Positions 18,611-28,071 of a stretch of DNA of 64,000 nucleotides are shown here, piece by piece. Positions within the stretch are counted from its first letter, which is position 1; each line of letters begins with the position of its first letter. The DNA is from Bacteroides sp. GM023 (GTDB lineage Bacteria > Bacteroidota > Bacteroidia > Bacteroidales > Bacteroidaceae). The notes below the pieces were generated by a model. It was not told where the DNA came from and made no database searches. It was given only the letters and a program-made list of their open reading frames with translations. A program made the position numbers and the translations under genes. The stretch lies in assembly GCF_014750685.1 (NCBI RefSeq), contig NZ_JAAXGE010000003.1, positions 124,001 through 188,000 of the forward strand, given 5' to 3'.

Positions 18611-19138
18611 TTACCATTTTTTCTTTTCAGCATAATCAATAGCCTCCATTAGGTCATTATCATATTTATTACTTATACTTTGTACATCTGCAATATCTCT
18701 TGACATTGCTTCATAATACGACTTAGTATTTGCAATACTTACAGCTTGTATATTTACATAATCTTTACCACTTCCTCCGTATGAGGCTGTTTTGGCATGA
18801 TCTTCTGGAGATATTGCTATAGCAGGAGTTCCATATTCTGGTTTTCCATTTGCTGCTAATGCAGCTCTTGGTGGAATATGGTGAATTTCTACATTTTTCC
18901 CTCTGTGTTGCCTTTTCTTTGAACTATAGGATCCTATTAAGCCTAAAATATCAACATATTTATTGGCATTTACTACATAACTATAAAGATTGCAGCGTTC
19001 ACCTTCTAATCTTATCGGATCTTGAGAAACATACATTCCCTCCTCAGCCGAGTAGTACCTGAACCGATTATAGTACAACCCCGTCTCCTTATCCTCATAC
19101 TGCCCCTGATAGCGGAACGGACAATCCCTCTCAACTCT
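18611..19138 (-). pseudogene. 5'-truncated Rhs protein: core end plus HxHP-type toxin tip
   Basis: The open frame starts directly after an in-frame TGA (19139-19141) with no ATG or GTG, and enters the Rhs core: CPFRYQGQYEDKETGLYYNRFRYY, then SQDPIRLEG and the VDILGL border that normally ends the core. Behind it comes a variable domain of about 110 residues with EIHHIPPRAAL, a His-rich motif like that of HNH/LHH nuclease toxins. Everything upstream (signal, YD-repeats) is missing, so this is an orphan tip or a displaced allele. Internal starts at TTG 19078 or ATG (MYVSQDP) could still allow production of the toxin. Confidence 0.75.
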
Positions 19139-19799
19139 TCATCATACCAACAGAATCAAAGAACGCAATTCAAAGATACGAGCTTTTTCATGAATCCCCA
19201 ACACACAACTACATTTTTTATAGGAAAGCCGAAATTCTTATTAGTATCTACAATAATTCTTAGTTGATAAACCCAGCAACATTTTTAGAACGGCTAACAA
19301 TAATGAATAACTTCAAGTATCAGGCAAATTAAGTTCAGTTTATCCCTTTGTCTATATATCCAAAACAAACTAAACTCATTTATACCGACAGTAACATAGA
19401 TGCTGGCGAAAAAAGAAAGATTATTTTCTTTTCGCCTGTTTTATTTCTCTACCTTTACCATAGAGAATGCACAGAGAAAGAATACCAATACTTAAAAAAG
19501 ACTAATAACTCCTTGCACCCAGAATCAAGTATTCACTTGCCTACAATCTCTATATATGTATGCAAATTGTATGTGTTTTAAGATAATATAAATCTAATAT
19601 TTACAATATAAATATTTAATTATCAATAATATAATAAGCGTCATTTAACATTTTGTATTTTAACATTTTGTTATTAAGATTCTCGGTTTCATTATAATCC
19701 GAAGGTTGTTCTGTTCTTAGTTTTATACCCATAATATTTAAAGTGTGTGGTATGGATGCAAATATAAAGAACAAAATCCGAATATCTGATTAATAAAGA
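19139..19799. other. Gene-free AT-rich stretch upstream of the Rhs tip
   Basis: 661 bases with no convincing gene. They hold a promoter pointing into the Rhs tip (19171-19201, minus) and a hairpin GGCGAAAA...TTTTCGCC at 19405-19436. Small frames here lack family support and have biased composition. Confidence 0.5.
19171..19201 (-). promoter_or_regulatory. Promoter pointing into the Rhs tip fragment
   Basis: Minus-strand TTG (19199-19201), 20-base spacer and TATCTTTG (19171-19178) fit the Bacteroides consensus. It lies about 30 bases before the truncated frame, so toxin tip and immunity gene could be transcribed although the Rhs core is gone. Confidence 0.55.
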
Positions 19800-20723
19800 T
19801 TAAGATTGCTGGGAAACAGGCTTATTCATATTCTGCGTATATAGACTATCAATAATACCGTCGGACAGTCCGATAGTAGGTACGATGATTCCAACAGCTT
19901 TTACTTGAGTGGCTATCTCAAGGAATATTTCCGCAGCAGGAACAATGACGTCCGCCCGGTCCGGTTTCAGCTTATATTGTTTGATGCGCTGTTCGGTGGG
20001 AAGAGTTTTTAATGCTTCATATATCTCTTGTAACGATTCTACGGGTAGGAGAGAAGCCTTTTTGTCTTTCTTGTCTGCAAGTCGAAATAACTTATTAATA
20101 TTACCGCCCGAACCGATGATACTGACAGGAGCATATTCGGTGGCAAGACCGATCAGGTCAGTGCGTAATGCCTCCTTTTCTTCTTCTTTTACCATGCCAC
20201 TCAACATACGTACTGTACCGATATTGTATGAACGGGAGCTTTTCAATTCGCCGTTGCTGATAAGATTAATTTCTGTACTACCACCGCCTACATCTACATA
20301 TAGATAATTTTGTCCTGAAGTGAATAACTGTTCGATGTGATTATCATAAACGATGTGTGCTTCTTCCTGTCCGTCGATAATCTCCACACGGATACCTGTT
20401 TTCTTGACTATCTGCCGGACGATGTCTTTACCATTGCGTGCATCACGCATGGCAGAAGTGGCGCAGGCACGATAATCCACTACATCATATATTTTCATCA
20501 ATTGTTTGTAAGCTTTCATCAGTCGAATCAGTTTCTTTTCTTTTTCTGCTGAAATCACGCCTATGGTGAAAGCGTCTTCTCCCAATCGTAGAGGGATGCG
20601 TATGAGCTGTATCTTGCTCATTAATTCGGGTGCATTTTCTTCGTTTACACATTTAATCAGCAATCGAACGGCGTTGGAACCGATGTCGATAGCTGCATAA
20701 TTAACTTTTTTCATACTTATCAT
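19800..20723 (-). CDS. ppx: Ppx/GppA family phosphatase (exopolyphosphatase)
   Basis: Actin-fold (ASKHA) phosphatase that removes phosphate from polyphosphate ends or from pppGpp. 307 aa, one catalytic domain pair without the extra C-terminal domain of long Ppx enzymes. Visible motifs are AAIDIGSNAVRLL (phosphate loop 1), TSAMRDARNG, and VDVGGGSTEINLI (loop 2). The ATG at 20723 overlaps the ppk stop in ATGA, which implies translational coupling; MKKVNY at 20714 is an alternative start. Pairing with ppk supports polyphosphate turnover as the main role. Confidence 0.88.
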   Translation of the reverse strand: MISMKKVNYAAIDIGSNAVRLLIKCVNEENAPELMSKIQLIRIPLRLGEDAFTIGVISAEKEKKLIRLMKAYKQLMKIYDVVDYRACATSAMRDARNGKDIVRQIVKKTGIRVEIIDGQEEAHIVYDNHIEQLFTSGQNYLYVDVGGGSTEINLISNGELKSSRSYNIGTVRMLSGMVKEEEKEALRTDLIGLATEYAPVSIIGSGGNINKLFRLADKKDKKASLLPVESLQEIYEALKTLPTEQRIKQYKLKPDRADVIVPAAEIFLEIATQVKAVGIIVPTIGLSDGIIDSLYTQNMNKPVSQQS

Positions 20724-22788
20724 AATGTATTCTTGTATTCGTTGTATAATTCTTCCTGGGAACGGAAGGAAGCATGTCCTTCTTCACATTCTTTTTCATG
20801 GTTTTCACCTGTACCGTCCACAATCCGGCCTTTGGCGGTATCCTGAAATCCGTAGCAGACGATTCGTTTCAAATCAGCCTGTATCTCTTTATCATATACA
20901 GGGGCCAGGACTTCGATACGATTATCCAAATTTCGGGGCATCCAGTCGGCAGAGCCGATATAATACTTTTCGTCTCCATCATTGGCAAATATGAAAATGC
21001 GCGAATGTTCGAGATAGCGGTCGATAATTCCATTGATATGTATATTTTCACTAACTCCCGGAACTCCTCCCACTAAGGAACAGTTGCCACGTACCACCAA
21101 ATCTATCCGGATTCCGGCGGCTGAAGCTTCGTAGAGCTTTTCTATAAGTGCAAGGTCGGTGATATGATTTACTTTCGCCAGGATATAGGCATCTTTTCCC
21201 TGCTCTTTGTTTTTTATTTCTTTGTTGATAAGGGCGATTAAACGTTTACGCATATCATTGGGAGAAACAAGCAACTCTCTGAAGTTGACAGGCGTGTAAG
21301 GTTTTTCTATAAAATCGAACACTGCATTGACTTCCCGGACAATGGGACGATGGGCAGTCATAATGGTGTAGTCGGTGTACATACGTGCATTTCCTTCGTG
21401 GAAGTTTCCCGTGCTGATGCAGGCAATATCTCCGTGCCGGGTACCGATATATACCAGCTTGGAATGAATCTTCAAACCTTCTACTCCGAAAATCACATGA
21501 ATTCCTGCGTCCTGCATTCTTTTGCTCCAGTTGATATTCGACGCTTCGTCAAAATGGGCAAGCAACTCGATGACTACGGTAACTTTCTTTCCATTTTTGG
21601 CTGCGCAAATCAATGCTTTTATTACTTTAGACTCTTTAGCCAACCGGTAAAGAGTCATTTTGATGGTCTTTACTTCTTTGCTGATAGCGGCTTCACGCAA
21701 TACACGGATAAAAGTATCGAAACTATGGAAAGGATAATGTAACGAACGGTCTTTCTGACGAATTAGAGCCAGCAGGCTTTCCGGCCCGTTCAGTTCCGGT
21801 TTGAAGATGGGTTCCCAAACCGGATATTTCAGTTCGTTGTGTCCACAGACCGGGAATTTCATTAAATCCTTGAAGTTATGATAACGTCCGCCGGCTACAC
21901 GGGTGTCGTTCTTATCCACATTCAGCCGGTCAACCAGTTTTTTCAGTAAGTCTTTGGGGATTTGCTCGTCATAGACAAAGCGAATTGGTTCTCCTTTCTT
22001 ACGGCTTTTCACTCCTTTGGAAATTTTCTGAAGTACGCCTGTGCGCATGTCGCTGTCTATTTCCATTTCCGCGTCTTTTGTGAATTTGAAAGTATAGGCT
22101 TCGTAGTCGGTGTACTTCATGCCGACGAAAATCATCGGCAAGCAATAACGGATTACATCATCAAGAAACATCAGAAATGTTTTGCCTTCCGAATCGGGAA
22201 GTTGGATAAAGCGGCCGAATTCTCCGGTAGGGAGTTCAATAACCGCATAGTCTTTTTCCCTAATCTTTCCTGTTTCGTCTTTGCGGAGCAGGCGGATGGC
22301 AAGGTAGATGTCTTCATCTGTCTGATCGTCCAGCGGACGGGTACCACTAAGGAAAAGAGGGTTGGTAGACCCATTCAGTTTGTTACGGTAGAAAGAGGTA
22401 ATGAACGTTTTCTGTTCACTCGTCATCTCCGTTTCTTTGATAACGTAGATGTTTTCTTTCTTTAATTCTTCCATGATAGAAGCGAACGTTTCTTCGAACT
22501 GGTTGTAGTAGCGATTGTGAAGTTTACCGATCAGCTTCAGTGTACGTGCAGCGATTTCTCGTTCTTTCTGTATGTTTTTATCAGCGTATTCAATAATCCG
22601 GTTGAGTGTTGCTATACGAACACGAAGAATTCGTCGAGATTATTAGAATAGATGCCAAGAAAGGTGAGCCGCTCCAGTAATGGTACTTCCGGGCGGGCTG
22701 CTTCGAGTAGAATACGCTGGTTGAAATACATCCAACTGATATCACGTTCTACATAAGGACACTTCTTTTTTGTTTCGCTTGATTTCAT
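20720..22788 (-). pseudogene. ppk: Polyphosphate kinase 1, interrupted by a one-base frameshift
   Basis: PPK1 makes polyphosphate from ATP. The C-terminal 584 codons (20720-22474) are intact, with the catalytic histidine regions IHSKLVYIG and DRYLEHSRIF. Upstream, a frame from ATG 22788 encodes 58 residues of the true N-terminus ([22 protein letters not shown]) to SNNLDEFF, then reads into a TAG (22612-22614). Restoring one C:G pair at about 22624 gives [13 protein letters not shown] and a continuous 689-aa protein, the normal PPK1 length. Thus the gene carries a single-base deletion, or the assembly has an error there. If real, only an N-truncated protein from ATG 22474 could form, probably inactive. 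Confidence 0.85.
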
Positions 22789-22813
22789 GATGAAGAATCT
22801 ATTTTATTTTTTG

Positions 22814-22821
22814 CAAAAATA
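22814..22821 (-). promoter_or_regulatory. -7 element before ppk
   Basis: TATTTTTG on the minus strand fits TAnnTTTG and lies 26 bases before the ATG at 22788, supporting that ATG as the true ppk start. Confidence 0.5.
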
Positions 22822-22957
22822 TCGGAATGAGATGTAATGGTTATAACGATTTTGTTACGAACTAATTACAATGTTTATTTGTTATTTTTATATATCAATA
22901 GAAACACTTATATTCGCAAAAGTATTGTAACAGACCCGGTTAAAAAATATAGAATTT

Positions 22958-23536
22958 ATGAAAACAATGAATTATTCCCTTATTCGTATTCTTTTTGCAC
23001 TCGTGATAGGTTTGGTCCTGGTGATTTGGCCGAATGCAGCAGCTAGTTATATTGTCATTACAGTAGGAGTCGCTTTTTTGATTCCTGGTGTTATCACTCT
23101 TTTCGGTTATTTCGGACGAAAAAGGACGGAAGGTGAAGTTGCTCCCCGTTTCCCGGTTGAAGGTATCGGCAGTTTATTATTCGGACTTTGGCTGATTGTG
23201 ATGCCGGAGTTCTTTGCAGATGTCCTGATGTTCTTATTAGGATTTATCCTGATTATGGGTGGTGTGCAACAGATTGCTTCTCTGTCTGCTGCTCGTCGCT
23301 GGACGCCTGTTCCCGGAGCATTTTATCTGATTCCTGTTTTGATTCTTATTGCGGGTATCGTTGCTTTGTTTAATCCGACAGGTGCACGTAATACTGCATT
23401 TATCATTATCGGTATCAGTAGTTTGGTTTACTCGATTTCTGAATTGATAAACTGGTTTAAGTTTGCACGCCGTCGTCCCAAGACTCCGATTGTACAAAAT
23501 GATGATGATATTGAAGATGCGAAAATTGTAGAATAA
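22958..23536 (+). CDS. HdeD-like (DUF308) membrane protein
   Basis: 192-aa integral membrane protein with about six transmembrane helices arranged as three hairpins (NYSLIRILFALVIGLVLVIWP, IVITVGVAFLIPGVITLFGYF, GSLLFGLWLIVMPEFF and so on) and an acidic cytoplasmic tail NDDDIEDAKIVE. The repeated G-x-L-x-I-x-P pattern is typical of the short DUF308/HdeD family, in which HdeD helps acid resistance in enterics; the role here is unknown. Divergent from ppk and followed by a strong terminator, so it forms its own unit. Confidence 0.8.
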   Translation: MKTMNYSLIRILFALVIGLVLVIWPNAAASYIVITVGVAFLIPGVITLFGYFGRKRTEGEVAPRFPVEGIGSLLFGLWLIVMPEFFADVLMFLLGFILIMGGVQQIASLSAARRWTPVPGAFYLIPVLILIAGIVALFNPTGARNTAFIIIGISSLVYSISELINWFKFARRRPKTPIVQNDDDIEDAKIVE

Positions 23537-23616
23537 AAAGAAGAGGACTGCTTCACAGCACCCCTCCCCGCAAACTTAAAACAACCAACAAAAGAAATAG
23601 ATAATCTCTATTCCAT

Positions 23617-23651
23617 GCCCAATGAAAAGTTTTCATTGGGCATTTTCTTTT
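23617..23651 (+). terminator. Terminator after the HdeD-like gene
   Basis: GCCCAATGAAAA pairs with TTTTCATTGGGC (23617-23641), followed by ATTTTCTTTTT. It lies between convergent genes and may also limit readthrough from the opposite side. Confidence 0.85.
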
Positions 23652-23652
23652 T

Positions 23653-25842
23653 CTATCTTACAAATAATAGTTCCCTGTATTTCGGAAGTGTCCACATTTG
23701 GTTGTCGACAATAAGTTCCAACTTGTCAATGTGGTAACGGATTTCTTCCAGTGCCGGAACGATGGTATCGTGATAAGCAATGGCTTTCTCGCGTTCACTT
23801 TCCATCTTGTTTGCGACTTTACGGGCTTCAACCATTGTATCTACATGCTCTTTGATGAAAGCTGTACGGTCGGCAATCTCTTCGATAAGTTCCAGGTTTT
23901 TGGATGACAGTTTGGCTGCCTTTTCTGCCGGGAACAGAGATTGCATCTTGTAGACGTTGTTAATCAAATCCGTCTGATACTGCGTAGCTACCGGGATGAT
24001 ATGGTTCATCGCCAGGTCACCCAATACACGGGCTTCAATCTGAATCTTCTTCGTGTAGGTTTCCCATTTCACTTCGTTGCGGGCTTCCAGTTCTTTCTTT
24101 GTCATTACGCCGGTAGCTTCAAACATCGCAATAGTTTCGGGTTTAAGGTAATTGTCGAAGATGAGAGGAACGCTTGTTTCGCAGTCCAGGCCACGGCGGG
24201 CAGCTTCTTTTTTCCATTCGTCGCTGTAACCGTTGCCGTCAAAGTGAATGGCTTTGCACTCTTTGATGTATCCGCGGATAATTTCGAGGATAGCAGAAAT
24301 CTTCGGCTCTCCTTTTTCAATTAACGCATCTACGTCTTTCTTGAATTTCGCCAACTGGTTGGCTACCGCAGAGTTTAATGCAATCATGGCAGAAGCGCAG
24401 TTTGCTTCAGAACCAACGGCACGGAACTCGAAACGGTTGCCGGTAAAGGCGAAAGGAGAGGTGCGGTTACGGTCGGTATTGTCAATCAGCAATTCGGGAA
24501 TCTGTGGTATATCCAGTTTCATGCCTTGTTTGCCGCTGAGGCTGATTAAATCATCCTTTGTGCTGTTTTCTATATGATCCAGTACTTGCGACAACTGCTT
24601 GCCCAGGAAAGACGAGATAATTGCCGGCGGTGCTTCATTCGCTCCTAAACGGTGGGCGTTGGTGGCACTGGAGATGGATGCTTTCAGTAATCCGTTATGA
24701 TGGTAAACTGCCATTAGCGTATTTACAACAAATGTAACGAAACGCAGATTATCTTCCAGAGTCTTGCCCGGGCCCATCAACAGGATACCCGTGTCGGTTC
24801 CCAATGACCAGTTATTGTGTTTGCCGGAACCGTTGACTCCTTTGAACGGCTTCTCATGAAGCAGTACGCGGAAGCCATGACGGCGGCTAACTTTACGCAT
24901 CAATGACATGATTAGTAAGTTGTGGTCGTTTGCCAGGTTACATTCTTCAAAGATGGGAGCTAACTCAAACTGGTTGGGCGCCACCTCGTTGTGACGAGTC
25001 TTTACGGGGATGCCCAGTTTCAGGGCTTCAATTTCAAGCTCTTTCATAAATGCGGCAACACGGGTGGGGATAGCACCGAAGTAATGATCTTCCAACTGCT
25101 GGTTCTTAGCGCTGTCATGTCCCATCAATGTACGGCCTGTCATTAGCAAGTCCGGACGTGCGGCATACAATCCTTCATCTACCAGGAAGTATTCCTGTTC
25201 CCAACCCAGGTAAGCTATTACTTTCTTTACTTCCGGGTTGAAGTAGCGACATACGTCTACGGCTGCCTTATCCACAGCACGAAGTGCTTTCAATAGGGGA
25301 GCTTTGTAGTCAAGAGCTTCACCGGTGTATGCGATAAAGACAGTCGGGATGCAAAGCGTGTCATCCACGATAAATGCAGGAGATGAAGGATCCCATGCAC
25401 TGTATCCGCGAGCTTCGAACGTGTTGCGGATGCCACCGTTCGGGAAAGAAGAAGCATCCGGTTCCTGCTGTACAAGCAACTTACCAGTGAATTCTTCCAT
25501 CATACCGCCTTTACCGTCATGCTCAACAAAGGCGTCATGCTTTTCTGCCGTACCTTCGGTCAGCGGGGCAAACCAGTGTGTGTAATGAGTGACACCCATT
25601 TCGATGGCCCACTTCTTCATACCGGCTGCTACTTCGTCGGCAATGCTGCGGTCTAGTGGAGCACCGTTGTCAATAGCGTCAATCAGTGCATTGTACACCT
25701 TACTCGGAAGGTACTTGAACATCTTCTCCTTGTTGAATACATACTTGGCAAAATACTCCGATGGGCGTTCAACAGGGGTTGCCACCTCAACCGCTTTCTT
25801 CTTGAAAGCAGTTTCTACTACTCTGAATCTTAGTTTTGACAT
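23653..25842 (-). CDS. glnN: Type III glutamine synthetase
   Basis: ATP-dependent amidation of glutamate, the entry step of ammonium assimilation. The 729-aa length is characteristic of GSIII, first described from Bacteroides fragilis, and far from the 450-470 aa of GSI. Family landmarks seen are the N-terminal extension, EVAPNQFELAPIFEECNLANDHN, GVNGSGKHNNWSLGTD (ATP and ammonium site) and NRTSPFAFTGNRFEFRAVGS. It lies downstream of P-II and amt on the same strand, separated from amt by 151 bases that contain a CCCGGG-based hairpin (about 25901-25931) which could reduce readthrough. Confidence 0.95.
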   Translation of the reverse strand: MSKLRFRVVETAFKKKAVEVATPVERPSEYFAKYVFNKEKMFKYLPSKVYNALIDAIDNGAPLDRSIADEVAAGMKKWAIEMGVTHYTHWFAPLTEGTAEKHDAFVEHDGKGGMMEEFTGKLLVQQEPDASSFPNGGIRNTFEARGYSAWDPSSPAFIVDDTLCIPTVFIAYTGEALDYKAPLLKALRAVDKAAVDVCRYFNPEVKKVIAYLGWEQEYFLVDEGLYAARPDLLMTGRTLMGHDSAKNQQLEDHYFGAIPTRVAAFMKELEIEALKLGIPVKTRHNEVAPNQFELAPIFEECNLANDHNLLIMSLMRKVSRRHGFRVLLHEKPFKGVNGSGKHNNWSLGTDTGILLMGPGKTLEDNLRFVTFVVNTLMAVYHHNGLLKASISSATNAHRLGANEAPPAIISSFLGKQLSQVLDHIENSTKDDLISLSGKQGMKLDIPQIPELLIDNTDRNRTSPFAFTGNRFEFRAVGSEANCASAMIALNSAVANQLAKFKKDVDALIEKGEPKISAILEIIRGYIKECKAIHFDGNGYSDEWKKEAARRGLDCETSVPLIFDNYLKPETIAMFEATGVMTKKELEARNEVKWETYTKKIQIEARVLGDLAMNHIIPVATQYQTDLINNVYKMQSLFPAEKAAKLSSKNLELIEEIADRTAFIKEHVDTMVEARKVANKMESEREKAIAYHDTIVPALEEIRYHIDKLELIVDNQMWTLPKYRELLFVR

Positions 25843-25993
25843 AATACCTAATTTGATTTGTTGTTAATATGTTAGAGCAAATAATCTTTCTCTTTATAGT
25901 TCCCGGGAAGGCGACCAAACCCGCCCGGGATAGAAATCTGTTTTTAAATCTATATAGTCTGTGTCATTCATATGTGAACAGACGTTCTTTTTT

Positions 25994-27460
25994 TTAGTTG
26001 TAAGCGGATTCTCCGTGTTCGTAAATATCCAGACCTTCTTCTTCGACACGTGCCGGAACGCGAAGACCGTGAATTTTATCAAGAACTTTGAAGATGATGA
26101 ATCCCATACCTGCTGCCCAAGCTCCGACTACAAGTGCTCCGAAGACTTGCGCTCCGAGGAATCCGATCCCATATCCATAGAACCACCCTTCGCTGGTGGA
26201 GAATAAGCCTGTGAGAATGGTTCCTAAAAAACCACATACACCATGCACGGAGGAGGCGCCTACCGGATCGTCGATTTTCAGGATTTTATCAATAAAGTCT
26301 ACCGAGAAGATCATTACCACTCCACAGATAGCGCCGATCAGTACAGCTCCTGCGGGAGATACGGCGTCGCATCCGGCAGTGATACCTACCAAGCCTGCCA
26401 ATACACCATTTAGTGTGAATGACAAAGAGGGCTTTCCGTATTTCATCCAACTGACTATCAGAGCGAAGAAGCCACCGGCGCAAGCTGCAAGATTAGTTGT
26501 CAGGAATACGTGTGAGATTGCATTTGCGTCTGCTTCGGTACTTGCAGCCAATTGAGAACCGGGATTGAATCCGAACCATCCGAACCAAAGGATAAATACA
26601 CCCAATGCGGCAACTGTCAGGTTATGTCCCGGAATAGCTCTTGATTTACCATCTTTTCCGTATTTACCGATACGCGGGCCGAGAATGGCAGCACCTACCA
26701 GGGCAATCCATCCACCTACCGAGTGAACAACGGTAGAACCTGCGAAATCATGGAAGGTAGTTCCAAAAAGGTTCATCATAAAAGAATCTGCTTCACCGTT
26801 CATCAGCCAACCGCCACCCCAAGTCCAATGACCGGAAATCGGGTAGATCAGTACACTGATAAAGATTGTGTAAACCAGATACATGGAGAATTTGGTACGT
26901 TCAGCCATTGCCCCTGATACGATGGTAGCGGCCGTTGCACAGAACACAGTTTGAAAAACCAGGAAACCTTCTTTGGGCAGACCGTTATCCATGAAAGACA
27001 GGTCGAAGAAGTGTGGCATTCCGATGAATCCGCCTGCGCCGAACATAAGCCCGAAACCGATAAACCAGTAAAGTAGAGAACCAAACATAAAATCTACAAA
27101 GTTCTTCATCAGAATGTTAGCGGTGTTCTTCACTCTTGTGAAGCCTGCTTCTACCAAGGCAAATCCCGGCTGCATGAAGAACACGAGCATAGCTGCAAGT
27201 AACATCCAAACCGTATTTAATCCTAAAGCCAGTTCGCCGATAGTATCCGGAGCCTCTGCTACTGGAACCTGTGCGGCAGAAGCCTCAGCAGGGGCAACTG
27301 CAACTTCCTTTACTTCAGTAATTGTCTTTGTAACTGCTGCAACAGTATCGGCAATAACTGTATCCTGTGCTAGCGCGCCAGTAGCAAAACAGCACAACAT
27401 GAACATAGTAGTGGCTATCCACAGCTTTACGAAGCCATGGCTTTTATATTTTGTATCCAT
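25994..27460 (-). CDS. amt: Ammonium transporter
   Basis: Amt/Rh channel for ammonium uptake, 488 aa. An N-terminal signal-like helix (LWIATTMFMLCCFATGALAQ) is followed by a 50-residue Ala/Val/Glu-rich periplasmic linker, then eleven transmembrane helices. The family signature DFAGSTVVHSVGGWIALVGA and the pore His region GVCGFLGTI are present. The C-terminal cytoplasmic tail (RVEEEGLDIYEHGESAY) matches the conserved P-II-binding tail (GLD..EHGE). It is 108 bases after the P-II gene, the usual pair. Confidence 0.94.
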   Translation of the reverse strand: MDTKYKSHGFVKLWIATTMFMLCCFATGALAQDTVIADTVAAVTKTITEVKEVAVAPAEASAAQVPVAEAPDTIGELALGLNTVWMLLAAMLVFFMQPGFALVEAGFTRVKNTANILMKNFVDFMFGSLLYWFIGFGLMFGAGGFIGMPHFFDLSFMDNGLPKEGFLVFQTVFCATAATIVSGAMAERTKFSMYLVYTIFISVLIYPISGHWTWGGGWLMNGEADSFMMNLFGTTFHDFAGSTVVHSVGGWIALVGAAILGPRIGKYGKDGKSRAIPGHNLTVAALGVFILWFGWFGFNPGSQLAASTEADANAISHVFLTTNLAACAGGFFALIVSWMKYGKPSLSFTLNGVLAGLVGITAGCDAVSPAGAVLIGAICGVVMIFSVDFIDKILKIDDPVGASSVHGVCGFLGTILTGLFSTSEGWFYGYGIGFLGAQVFGALVVGAWAAGMGFIIFKVLDKIHGLRVPARVEEEGLDIYEHGESAYN

Positions 27461-27568
27461 AATAATTATCTTATTTTATACCTATTATTAGTGATGTTGT
27501 AAACCTCTTTTATAAACGTTATAATCCGCAAAGAAACCTGGTAGCGGCACCTTGCCGCTGCCGCTGCG

Positions 27569-27925
27569 TTAGCGTTCTTGTTCGGCGTTGTAGAGGGCAA
27601 TGTCGCCGCGTTCGGCAGTACGGATGCGGATGGCGTCTTCGATGGGGATGACAAAAATACGTCCGTCGCCGATTTCTCCGGTTTGTGCAGCCTTGATGAT
27701 GGCTTGCACCGTTTTCTCGGCATTCTTGTCGCGTACAACAATAGAGATTAAGATTCGTTCGATGGTGCTGGTGTCATAGACTACACCGCGGTAGATGCGT
27801 CCTTGGCGTGCTTTCCCAATACCTCTTACATCATAATAAGAGAACCATTCGATGTCCGCTTCGAGAAGAGCGTCTTTCACGTCCTCGAATTTAGTTTTAC
27901 GGATAATAGCTTCAATCTTTTTCAT
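27569..27925 (-). CDS. glnK: Nitrogen regulatory P-II protein
   Basis: Trimeric regulator that binds ATP/ADP and 2-oxoglutarate and blocks Amt. 118 aa, slightly longer than the 112-aa enteric proteins, starting MKKIEAIIRKTKFEDVKDAL. The T-loop reads ARQGRIYRGVVYDTSTIERI: a Tyr is at the position uridylylated in GlnB, but the following residues differ from the usual VDFLPKV. The B-loop TGEIGDGRIFV is intact. Lying directly before amt, it belongs to the GlnK class. Modification by a GlnD-type enzyme cannot be assumed here. Confidence 0.92.
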   Translation of the reverse strand: MKKIEAIIRKTKFEDVKDALLEADIEWFSYYDVRGIGKARQGRIYRGVVYDTSTIERILISIVVRDKNAEKTVQAIIKAAQTGEIGDGRIFVIPIEDAIRIRTAERGDIALYNAEQER

Positions 27926-28071
27926 ATACCTTAAATATTAGTGTTGATCTGTAAAGAAAGAGGTATAGGGTAGTGGCAGCCATAGCAGGTTACCATACAA
28001 CAAACCGATAAAATCTAAACTCTAACTACCTTTATCCCTATACACTCTTTTGATATTCTAAATTCTCTCTC

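Noticed and set aside
19348..19581. 77-aa frame on the plus strand in the gene-free stretch
   Set aside because: Tyr/Phe/Leu-rich composition, no RBS-like or promoter signal, and no recognisable motif.
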